From Perilla frutescens (Eukaryota; Streptophyta; Magnoliopsida; Lamiales; Lamiaceae): 64,000 nucleotides of DNA. The stretch covers positions 52,077,001 through 52,141,000 of the forward strand of contig BRKX01000009.1 of NCBI GenBank assembly GCA_026008535.1, read 5' to 3'. The notes beneath the pieces were generated by a model, which had not been told where the DNA came from, searched no databases, and saw only the letters and a list, made by a program, of their open reading frames with translations. Numbering within the stretch: position 1 is the first letter of the stretch; each line of letters starts with the position of its first letter. Shown here piece by piece: positions 31,301 to 40,128 of this stretch. A program made the translations under genes and the position numbers.

Positions 31301-33100
31301 GAAAATAACACATCACTTGTTCATTTGATCTTGAGCAATAAGCCTATACTATATAGTGTAGGTGAGACTTCACTAATTATCACTATAGTAAAGATTGAAT
31401 TCGAAATTCCCATATTTTAGCCTATAGTCTATGATTTCACTAAAAATTAAACTAACTCATCACTTGTTCATTTGATCTCGAACAAGAAGCATATACTCTA
31501 TAGTGTATGTGAGAATTCACTAATCATCACTATAGTAAAGATTGAATTCGAAATTCCTATATTTTAGCCTATAGTCTATGATTTCACTATAAATTAAATT
31601 AACTCATCACTTGTTCATTTGATCTTGAACAAGAAGCCTATACTATATAGTGTATGTGAGAATTCACTAATCATCACTATAGTAAAGATTGAATTCGAAT
31701 TTCCCATATTTTAGCCTATAGTCTATGATTTCACTAAAAATTAAATTAACTCATCACTTGTTCATTTGATCTCGAACAAGAAGCCTATACTCTATAGTGT
31801 ATGTGAGAATTCACTAATCATCACTATAGTAAAGATTGAATTCAAATTTCCCATATTTTAGCCTATAGTCTATGATTTCACTAAAAATTAAATTAACTCA
31901 TCACTTTTTCATTTGATCTCGAACAAGAAGCCTATACTCTATAGTGTATGTGAGAATTCACTAATCATCACTATAGTAAAGATTGAATTAGAAATTCCCA
32001 TATTTTAGCCTATAGTCTATGATTTCACTAAAAATTAAATTAACTCATCACATGTTCATTTGATCTTGAACAAGAAGCCTACACTATATAGTGTAGGTGA
32101 GAATTCACTAATCATCACTATAGTAAAGATTGAATTCGAAATTCCCATGTTTTAGCCTATAGTCTATGATTTCACTAAAAATTAAATTAACTCATCACTT
32201 GTTCATTTGATCTCGAACAAGAAGTCTATACTCTATAGTGTATGTGAGAATTCACTAATCATCACTATAGTAAAGATTCAATTCGAATTTCCCATATTTT
32301 AGCCTATAGTCTATGATTTCACTAAAAATTAAATTAACTCATCACTTGTTCATTTGATCTCGAACAAGAAGCCTATACTCTATAGTGTAGGTGAGAATTC
32401 ACTAATCATCACTATAGTAAAGATTGAATTCGAATTTCACATATTTTAGCCTATAGTCTATGATTTCACTAAAAATGAAAATAACACATCACTTGTTCAT
32501 TTGATCTTGAGCAAGAAGCCTATACTATATAGTGTAGGTGAGACTTCACTAATCATAACTATAGTAAAGATTGAATTCGAAATTCCCATATTTTAGCCTA
32601 TAGTCTATGATTTCACTAAAAATTAAATTAACTCATCACTTGTTCATTTGATCTCGAACAAGAAGCATATACGCTATAGTGTATGTGAGAATTCACTAAT
32701 CATCACTATAATAAAGATTGAATTCGAAATTCCTATATTTTAGCCTATAGTCTATGATTTCACTATAAATTAAATTAACTCATCACTTGTTCATTTGATC
32801 TTGAACAAGAAGCCTATACTATATAGTGTATGTCAGAATTCACTAATCATCACTATAGTAAAGATTGAATTTGAATTTCCCATATTTTAGCCTATAGTCA
32901 ATGATTTCACTAAAAATTAAATTAACTCATCACTTGTTCATTTGATCTCGAACAAGAAGCCTATACGCTATAGTGTATGTGAGAATTCACTAATGATCAC
33001 TATAGTAAAGATTGAATTCAAATTTCCCATATTTTAGCCTATAGTCTATGATTTCACTAAAAATTAAATTAACTCATCACTTTTTCATTTGATCTCGAAC
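22350..33100. repeat. 35-monomer (5,145 bp) block, two adjacent copies, with a related earlier copy at ~10.3-15.7 kb
   Basis: Private variants repeat 5,145 bp apart: CATCATTAT at 23,881 and 29,026; CAACAAGCG at 26,044 and 31,189; CCATG for CCATA at 27,001 and 32,146; AAGATTCAATT at about 27,131 and 32,276; GGTTAGAC at about 23,717 and 28,862. The same series also appears 82 monomers earlier (CAACAAGCG at 13,991, CATGTTTT at 14,947), covering about 10,297-15,739. Between these, 15- and 16-monomer spacings recur: CGAACGAGAA at 16,191, 18,396 and 20,748. All spacings are multiples of 147, apart from a 1-bp offset across the single deletion. Confidence 0.85.
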
Positions 33101-34018
33101 AAGAAGCCTATACTCTATAGTGTATGTGAGAATTCACTAATCATCACTATAGTAAAGATTGAATTAGAAATTCCCATATTTTAGCCTATAGTCTATGATT
33201 TCACTAAAAATTAAATTAACTCATCACATGTTCATTTGATCTTGAACAAGAAGCCTATACTATATAGTGTAGGTGAGAATTCACTAATCATCACTATAGT
33301 AAAGATTGAATTCGAAATTCCCATATTTTAGCCTATAGTCTATGATTTCACTAAAAATTAAATTAACTCATCACTTGTTCATTTGATCTCGAACAAGAAG
33401 CATATACTCTATAGTGTATGTGAGAATTCACTAATCATCACTATAGTAAAGATTGAATTCGAAATTCCTATATTTTAGCCTATAGTCTATGATTTCACTA
33501 TAAATTAAATTAACTCATCACTTGTTCATTTGATCTTGAACAAGAAGCCTATACTATATAGTGTAGGTGAGAATTCACTAATCATCACTATAGTAAAGAT
33601 TGAATTCGAAATTCCCATATTTTAGCCTATAGTCTATGATTTCACTAAAAATTAAATTAACTTATCACTTGTTCAATGTTTTCGTAATTAATTAAATTTT
33701 ATATTAGTACCGTCCATGTTTTCGTGAATATATAGTTTCCTTAAGATTTCATTGTAGTTCGAATCTCATGATATAAGAAATCTAAACCTTACTCTATTAA
33801 TTATCCTAGTTATATTATAATTTATGTTAAAATTTAATAAATAGTTTTTGTTTTCGTTTTACGAGAAATCCTTTTAGTTGGCTTAAATTTCTTACAAGCA
33901 ACCACTCAATTTTAATCAATTCTTTAGGTGTCCATTGCAATTCCCAACGCAGCTTAATTGGTCAGTTTTTTCACTATTATCTAAGAAAGATTTTAGAACA
34001 AAAAATTTGAACTAATCA

Positions 34019-34258
34019 TATCCCTCGAAAATTTTGAACAAAAAATTTGAAATATATTCTCGAAATTTTGAACACAACATTTGAACTATTCCCTCGAAGA
34101 TTTGAACAAAAAATTGGAACAATTCCCTCGAAGATTTGAACAAAATATTTAAACAAAATTTTGAATAAAAAATTGTAATTTGTTTTACAAAACAACGATT
34201 GAGAATTTTGGTGATATATCCCTCGAAGATTTGAACATATAATTTGAACTAATCCCTC
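34019..34258. repeat. Degenerate ~30-35-bp minisatellite (TCCCTCGAAGATTTGAAC motif)
   Basis: The motif TCCCTCGAAGATTTGAAC followed by AAAAAATTTGAACTAT-like sequence is repeated about five times, with substitutions and spacing changes. Copies start near 34,020, 34,057, 34,090, 34,124 and 34,219. It creates a reverse-strand open frame with a repetitive Phe/Ile/Asn-rich translation that has no protein-like character. It is unrelated in sequence to the 147-bp satellite. Confidence 0.7.
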
Positions 34259-34768
34259 CATCCAAAAAAAGAATAAGAATTTAATAATATTTAATAGTGA
34301 ACAGTGTGTTATGTACTTATGTCTCATAAAAATGTTAGATTCCATTACGAAAAAAAATTCATATCATACTAATTGAAAAAATTATATTTCAATACACTAA
34401 ATTAGATTTCATCAATTTTCCCTAAATCGTAATAATTAGTAATTTCAAAAAAAATTCGAAAAACCACACTCATTTTTTTTTTGCAAATTAACTTTATATG
34501 TTTAAAATATTAATAAAATAATAATAAATTTGAAATAAACCTTTAACATTCAATGCTAAACACTCATTAATTCTTACACTTCCTTTCTTCACACTCAATC
34601 ACAATTTCCGGTATGACACTATTGGTTCTTTTTTCTCACTTTAATTGTAATTGTAATTAAGTTGTGCATGCTAAGCTTCAAAATAAATATTTGAACCAAA
34701 ACATTAGAATTGAATTATATGGATTAATTAAAGGTTGTCGGAAGTGGGATGAGGGATAGGGTTCTCTT

Positions 34769-34776
34769 TATATATA
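34769..34776 (+). promoter_or_regulatory. Probable TATA box of the Lys/Thr-rich gene
   Basis: TATATATA lies 61 bp before the ATG at 34,837, a spacing that fits a plant core promoter with a transcription start near 34,800 and a short 5' UTR. TA runs are common in this AT-rich DNA, so the call rests on position alone. Confidence 0.45.
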
Positions 34777-34836
34777 TGAGAGTTCTTATTGTCCCCAACC
34801 CATCATCTCAACCCATCATCTCTTCATATCTTAACT

Positions 34837-35352
34837 ATGGAATCTAGCAGAATAGCACTCTTCAAAAGATCAGGAAACAAAAAATGGAAAAAAAATACAC
34901 CCTACAAAAAATCTTCCCCTCCCGCCCCAACCGAGAGTGATAGCCCAACTAAGGCCACAAACCTTACCAAGAAGGAAACCCCTACCAAGAAGGTCACTGT
35001 CACCCCTAACAAGAACGGCAAGAAGGTCGCCCCTACCAAGAACGGCAAGAAGGCCACCCCTACCAAGAGCGTCTCCGAATGGATTGTGCCTCCCTCCCCA
35101 CGGAGCCTGGAATTTCTCTATAAAACTCTAAGAGAGGATCACAATAACCTGAAGGTAGAGATTAAGGAGCTCTTTGATCGTATGACATCATTTGCTGATG
35201 ATGACATTATGAGGGAGTTGCTTCTTGAGAACTACCCTCTCACCAAGCTATATGATAGCTTTCTGACGATGGAGAAGCGTGGAGAAGAAGAGGGCACTTC
35301 AAGCCAAGTTCCAGTCATTGTCATTCCCGATTCCAGCACAAGCAACGTTTAA
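34837..35352 (+). CDS. Small Lys/Thr/Pro-rich basic protein with a helical C-terminal half, 171 aa, unknown family
   Basis: An uninterrupted frame begins at the first ATG (34,837) and ends with TAA at 35,350-35,352. The open frame extends 16 codons upstream, but only through a TTG, so the ATG is preferred. Residues ~1-75 are strongly basic with repeated Thr-Pro-Thr-Lys and Lys-Asn-Gly-Lys-Lys units (three near-copies between ~45 and ~75), resembling a disordered nucleic-acid- or chromatin-binding tail. Residues ~80-150 are rich in Leu/Glu/Asp with heptad-like spacing and probably helical. The C-terminus is acidic, then Val/Ile/Ser-rich. I do not recognise the family. The coding stretch is clearly less AT-rich than its surroundings, which supports a real gene. 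It could also be a captured fragment in a transposon. Confidence 0.55.
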   Translation: MESSRIALFKRSGNKKWKKNTPYKKSSPPAPTESDSPTKATNLTKKETPTKKVTVTPNKNGKKVAPTKNGKKATPTKSVSEWIVPPSPRSLEFLYKTLREDHNNLKVEIKELFDRMTSFADDDIMRELLLENYPLTKLYDSFLTMEKRGEEEGTSSQVPVIVIPDSSTSNV

Positions 35353-36661
35353 TGTTGCTTTCTTGCTTTTTTTGTGGGTTTTCTATGACCCAACCATTAT
35401 CGAACGGGGCTTTTTAATTTTCTTTTGATGTATTTTCTTTCTTCAAAGAACTATCTATTAATCTATGCATTTGGTTTTCTATTATGTTGGTCTCTTATAT
35501 TTTTCTTTACGCGAATATCATGTTATATATACTTTCCAAGCATGAGGCGGCTAAATTTATTGTTAAAATAAACTGAAATCATCGAGCACATTTAGAACTA
35601 CACCGTGAAACCCTAAATGCTTCAAAAATTTCGAGTAATAATACATCGTGAATTTGAGTATTCGAATATAATACTATGTTATAAAGTGATGTATTTTTTT
35701 TAATTTAATAGTTCAGAATTCCATATCTCATCCTAAATTAACTTAAATATTGATACATCATGAAGTATACTCTAATAAGTTCATAAATTTTATGGTCCGT
35801 GTTTTAATATATGGTTTATAATTTCATATATTATAGACAAGAAAGCTTCTTTTAATCTTTATTAAATTTGAGTAACAACACAGACGTGTAGCTATTTTAC
35901 AAGTCATAATCACATATAAAATAGATAAAATAAAATAATTGGTAAAACCTAGATATAATAGGATAATTTAATTAACTAAAGAGACTAAAACAGTAGGTAA
36001 ATATGAATAATAAGAACATTTGTGCTTATCACATATCGATCCCATCCTAAAGTAAGAGTGATAGAGGTTTAATATATATATATATATATATATGTTATAT
36101 TTTTTTTGAAAAAATATATTCGAGTAGTAGTCACGAATTAATCTATATATCTATCACTAATTTTAGGATGAGATGTGTAATATATACTTTAATTTGGTCG
36201 AATATACTCGAATATATTTTAATTTGAAAGTATAACATATATTATAAGGTAAAACCTATATATAAAGTGATATTTGAAAGTATATCATATATTAAATAAC
36301 ACATATTATATAAGGTTAAACCTAGATATAATAGGATAACTTAACTAAGGAGATTAGATTACAATCGAATGTTGAATATGAATAACAAGAATATTTGTGC
36401 TTATCATATCTCATCCTAAAGTAAGTGATACAGGAATATATATATATATATATATATATATATTCGAATATCAACTATTATTAATGTAGAGATAGATTAT
36501 ATTATGTATGAACATATTGAAATCGATAAATAATTGAGCATTAATACAAAAACAGTAAATTATAGAGGCATAATCAACGCATAATACAAAACTTCATTCA
36601 TACAAATAAAATAAAATAAAACTTGAAATATAAATTATTGCACAAAGATATCCGAACTAAT
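35353..36661. other. AT-rich intergenic region between two convergent genes
   Basis: No coding frame is supported. It contains TA microsatellites at about 36,071-36,094 and 36,436-36,463, and one diverged ~115-bp direct duplication, annotated separately. The two flanking genes converge on it. Confidence 0.75.
35944..36432. repeat. Diverged direct duplication (~115 bp; 35,944-36,062 and 36,317-36,432)
   Basis: Both copies begin with AAACCTAGATATAATAGGAT. They share TATGAATAA(T/C)AAGAA, TTTGTGCTTATCA and CATCCTAAAGTAAG in the same order, and each is followed by a TA microsatellite. Substitutions and small indels separate them. Such paired blocks next to TA runs may be remnants of a transposable element or a slippage-assisted duplication. 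Confidence 0.65.
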
Positions 36662-37045
36662 TCAAGTTAAATTAGCAATACAAAACGAACAACAAATTCC
36701 AACTACGAAGCCCAAAATAAAGAAATTCAATCTCGATGTTATCTTCTTCTCTTCAACGTTTCTGCACTTCTTCATTTTTGGATATCTTGAACTAATTTCA
36801 CCATTGCTCGACTCGGAATATGAATCGACGTCACCACTCCATCCACTATCATATTCTTGGCCTTTCGAAATCATATATTTTTTATAGGCCTCAACCGCTT
36901 GATCTTCAGTTGGAAACGACTTGTACAAGCTTCCCCTAACACCGAGTACATATGGAGCACAATCTACCCAATCTGAATATACTCCCGTTCGGATGCCTTC
37001 GAAGACAACATAAAATTTCTGCCTATCGCTATGTTTGATTTGCAT
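36662..37045 (-). CDS. RNase H1 N-terminal-like (hybrid-binding/viroplasmin-type) domain protein with C-terminal hydrophobic anchor, 127 aa
   Basis: A single-exon frame with an ATG at 37,043-37,045 and a TGA stop. Residues ~10-53 match the small RNase H1 N-terminal domain (Pfam PF01693 type): FYVVFEG, then TGVYSDW, a conserved Cys, VxGxxG, and YKSFPTxxQAVEAY. In known RNase H1 enzymes this domain binds RNA/DNA hybrids. The catalytic RNase H domain is absent. A Ser/Glu/Asp-rich linker (~60-90) follows, and residues ~105-125 form a hydrophobic stretch containing FILGFVVGICCSF, predicted to be a tail-type membrane anchor. Family membership is recognised from the motif; the membrane role is inferred. 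A transposon-carried origin is possible. I see no frame damage. Confidence 0.65.
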   Translation of the reverse strand: MQIKHSDRQKFYVVFEGIRTGVYSDWVDCAPYVLGVRGSLYKSFPTEDQAVEAYKKYMISKGQEYDSGWSGDVDSYSESSNGEISSRYPKMKKCRNVEEKKITSRLNFFILGFVVGICCSFCIANLT

Positions 37046-37131
37046 TGAGGATCGGTATATGTTAACAAAATGGAAATAGTTAAGATTGAAGATGAATGAT
37101 AATATAGAATACTAACCCTATTTGAAGATCG

Positions 37132-37286
37132 AAAATGGAGAGATATTTTGATGAAGAATGAAGATGAAAGAGAATAATGAATACTTAACCCTAATTTTAT
37201 TGGAAATTCAAAAATGGAGAGATATTTTGATGAAGAATGAAGATGAAAGAGAATAATGAATACTTAACCCTAATTTTATTGGAAAT
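37132..37286. repeat. 79-bp tandem duplication
   Basis: Two nearly perfect copies, at 37,132-37,210 and 37,211-37,286. Each starts AAAATGGAGAGATATTTTGA and ends CCCTAATTTTATTGGAAAT. It lies just upstream of the RNase H1-N-like gene, so it falls in that gene's putative promoter or 5' UTR. Confidence 0.9.
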
Positions 37287-37815
37287 AACAAAATAATTTT
37301 TAATGTTTAAAGAGAGAGATTCGAATTTTGAAATTTGAATCTCTTGTTTTCCTTCTCTCACTAGATTAAGAGGGAAAGGATAATAAAGTAAAATACAATA
37401 CAGCACTAATGACTATTATTATTTAATAAAGCAATATATATGATAATTACTAATACACCCTCATGTGGCTAGGCCACAATGTGGCCGCATAGACTTACTG
37501 TTCTAAAAAATAATATAGAAGAAATATTATCGCTCCTAATTGGAGGATTAGGTGATCTGGGCTAATTATGTTTGTTTTATTCGTAAATCAGCTTTTTTAA
37601 GTGGCTATACTCGATTCTAAGAGGAAATATTTCTCTGCCCAATTACTTTCTAAAAGTATTATTTTCTATTCATTTTTTCTTATATTTTTTTTTGTGAGAA
37701 CCTGTTGAGTGAATAGTGCAAGGCATTTACACAGAATTAACGTGCATTTATTTAATTTTTATTTAATTCCATAAAATTCCTGAGCTAAAAAATAATCTGC
37801 AACTCCTTCGTATTC

Positions 37816-38020
37816 ATTGGTGGCCTAATAGTGTAGTGTAAATTTGAGACCAAAAGTCTCGAGTTCGATCCTAACTAACATTATTAGATGTGAGAGTCTG
37901 TCTTTTGTAGTTTGCAACCTCAAATTGTGCGGCTTGTAGATTGTTACACATGATTGATTTTTTTCCCGGTGCACATACTTATATGGTAGCTACGGGTTAT
38001 CTTCGAATCCAAAAAATAAT
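37816..38020 (+). mobile_element. Probable tRNA-derived SINE
   Basis: TGGCCTAATAGTG at 37,821 resembles an RNA polymerase III A box. GAGTTCGATCC at 37,861-37,871 is a near-consensus B box, at tRNA-like spacing. Downstream are the GGTGCACATA and GGGTTATCTTCGAATCC blocks often seen at the 3' part of plant SINEs, then an A-rich tail near 38,009-38,030. The length of about 200 bp is typical. I could not identify a clear target-site duplication. Confidence 0.55.
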
Positions 38021-39453
38021 ATATAAAAAATGCTTAATTTCTACGATTCTAAGCTAATCAAGAACACATATTTTACGTTAATTCTCCTACACTAATTGTG
38101 GGTAATGTGTCCGCCACTAATTTGGCAATAATAATCAGCACATGATGAAGAGGTCAAATTCTTCTTCGCTAGCTTGTGTTAATTCGATAAACACTTCTTT
38201 AAATTAGGTGATAATGGTAAATTAGAATCGATTATTTCTATTTTTTTTGTTTTAGTTCATGATTGTTAGTTAATCAAGATTGATTATTTCATTATTGGAG
38301 TGTATAATAATTTTTAGATTTTAGGTTCATAAATAATTTTTAATTAGGGCTAATTACTTTATTAACAATGTTCATAATTGTTTTTAGTTTTTCATTTTAT
38401 GTTGAAATGATTAAATAAAATTAATCGACTATTTCATTATAAGGTTTATAATTACAGTTAGGTTTTTAGTCTTGAATAATAGTTATAATTAATCATGAAT
38501 AATCACGTATGCAGTATGCCGATTGGGGATTTGACTCTCCTACATATATGTGGAATTGGTACATAAATAGCAGCCCATTAAAGTCTGTTTATGATGATCA
38601 ATGATAGGAAAACATTTTCCTACTTTATTATAACATGATTGAGCTAATTAATCCGGACTTTTTTTTTCCTTTTAACTTACCGATATGAGAAAATAAAAAA
38701 GAAAATAAAACTATCAAAGACCTTAAGCAGTTAAGCTAATTATTGCCAAAATTTCGTGTGAGATTTTTTTATGAGTCAAGATTCGTAAATATATATGATC
38801 AAAATATTCAGATTAAAATTTATATTCATTAGCACGTAATTTGTAATGTTATTGATATTTAATTGTATTTAAATCTGAATCTTGAAGTCTCATCTTATGT
38901 TACAAATTTTAAACCATAAGAGGGTATTTCCTCTTTCCCGCATTCGACTTATATTGAAGTCTTACTTAGGCATATTACGAGAGAGTATTTACATGATCAA
39001 GTTTGCATATCTTTACTATTTATATATGAAAATAGTGAATTTTAAATAATTAATTGAATTTTAGTTTATGCGTGTGATAGTATTATACTATAAATAGAAT
39101 GACACAATATGTCCATTATATCCATTAGCATCTCTCATATTTTTATTCTTTTTTGAAACAAACCACTTTTTATAACTTCAACAGTAAAGTCTCTTCACAA
39201 GGTCTTGAAGTCACAGTGGAAAATTAGAATTCTACTCGACTTCAGACGTAAGACTGTAAGAGATAAAATTCTGAGCTAAAGCATGCGCTATACAATTGAC
39301 ACTGCCATGCATGTGGTTGAAACTAATAACCAGACCTAAATTAACCACAGTCACCATATCCGCCATCTCATCCCCAATCAAATTTGGCCTCTACTCCCCT
39401 TCACACAACATCTCTCGTATCTTTGTTTACTGTCTTTTTTTTTTCTTTTCTTT
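38021..39453. other. AT-rich intergenic DNA, nothing recognised
   Basis: No coding frame, RNA gene or clear repeat could be supported. A pyrimidine-rich run (39,431-39,453) immediately precedes the first Ty1-copia element. Confidence 0.7.
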
Positions 39454-40128
39454 TGTTGAAAAATAGGATTTAATAAAGTGAGTTTGACTCATTTTATCCG
39501 ATTTTTCGTGACCGGGATATTTAATTTTGGAGGAATTAAATACCGTACGATTGTTCTATGTCGTGAGTAGATAATCGTAGTATTTTTATTTGCTCAAATT
39601 CGATTTTCGGTGAGTGAGAAATAAATGGTTGAAGTTGGTCACACGATTGGGCATTTATGGCGTGTGGGACAATGTGTTTAAGACACATTAAATAATCCCA
39701 CATTGATTTCTTAATCAAATTAAGAAGTGTATTTAAGTGTATTAACACTTAAGTGAAGTAATTAAGTGCACAAGGATGTGGGCCATGAGCCCACACGCAC
39801 ACACGCGCGCGCGCCCGTCCGTGCCCGTGCCCGTGCTCTGCTCGTCTCGTCCTCGGACTTAGACTTTGGGTGTACGTGGGCTTTCGGGGCTTAGCCGTAT
39901 CAGTTTTACGGTACAGAAACGGTCAGGCTGCCGGAAGGACGAAGCCGTTTCATCTTTGAAAGACAACCGCCAAACCGTGAGCACTAGTCGGGGTGTATTT
40001 GTGTTGCGGAGAGAGGTCCCCTCGACTCGACTTGCCGGAATCTGCACATCGGTTCCAGTCTATTTGCTTTGTTTAAATTCAGTTTATATTGTAATTGTTA
40101 TTCTTCTACTCCTTCTACCTTCTTGTAC
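39454..40128 (+). repeat. 5' LTR of copia-1, truncated at its 3' end
   Basis: It aligns with the 3' LTR from TGTTGAAAAATAGG to TTCTACCTTCTTGTAC. It then runs straight into gag sequence at about 40,128, instead of continuing to the CCAACA terminus. A block of ~70 bp (about 39,865-39,930) has no counterpart in the 3' LTR. The CG-repeat segment around 39,795-39,815 is longer than in the 3' LTR. Confidence 0.9.

Larger units (their letters stand above)
1..33675. repeat. 147-bp satellite DNA tandem array (229 monomers + 13 bp)
   Basis: Head-to-tail array of a 147-bp AT-rich monomer. Counting from CATCAC, units begin at 1, 148, 295, 442, 589, 736, 883, 1030 and so on. The register holds to 14,407; the monomer at 14,407-14,552 lacks one C and is 146 bp. 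It then holds again to 33,663, where a 13-base partial unit ends the array. No long open reading frame occurs anywhere in it. Monomers differ by a few substitutions and fall into recurring classes, such as CATCACATG starts, CTTTTTCAT variants, GAGCAAGAACCC variants and GTATGTCAG variants. Most monomers carry two EcoRI sites, at unit positions 56 and 87. Being megasatellite-like, gene-free and homogeneous, it is a candidate centromeric, pericentromeric or knob repeat; the sequence alone does not show which. The array continues off the left edge. Confidence 0.98.
33676..34836. other. AT-rich non-coding flank of the satellite, with degenerate minisatellite and promoter region
   Basis: Unique AT-rich sequence starts immediately after the last partial monomer. 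ATGTTTTCGT occurs at 33,676 and again at 33,716. No gene is recognised before 34,837. The stretch includes the degenerate minisatellite and the TATA motif annotated separately. Confidence 0.8.

Noticed and set aside
1..33675. Regular direct repeats suggestive of a CRISPR array
   Set aside because: The units are contiguous 147-bp monomers without unique spacers, in a plant genome; this is satellite DNA.
34016..34345. 109-aa reverse-strand open frame
   Set aside because: It is generated by the degenerate minisatellite, with a low-complexity translation and no promoter context.
34789..34836. Upstream extension of the Lys/Thr-rich protein
   Set aside because: The first codon would be TTG; the first ATG is at 34,837.
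36662..37045. Endogenous pararetrovirus fragment, because the domain resembles a caulimovirus protein domain
   Set aside because: No movement protein, coat, RT or other viral sequence is nearby. The same small domain is normal in cellular RNase H1 and in plant proteins.
37190..37275. CCCTAA motifs as interstitial telomere repeats
   Set aside because: Only single CTTAACCCTAA occurrences within the two 79-bp copies; no tandem heptamers.
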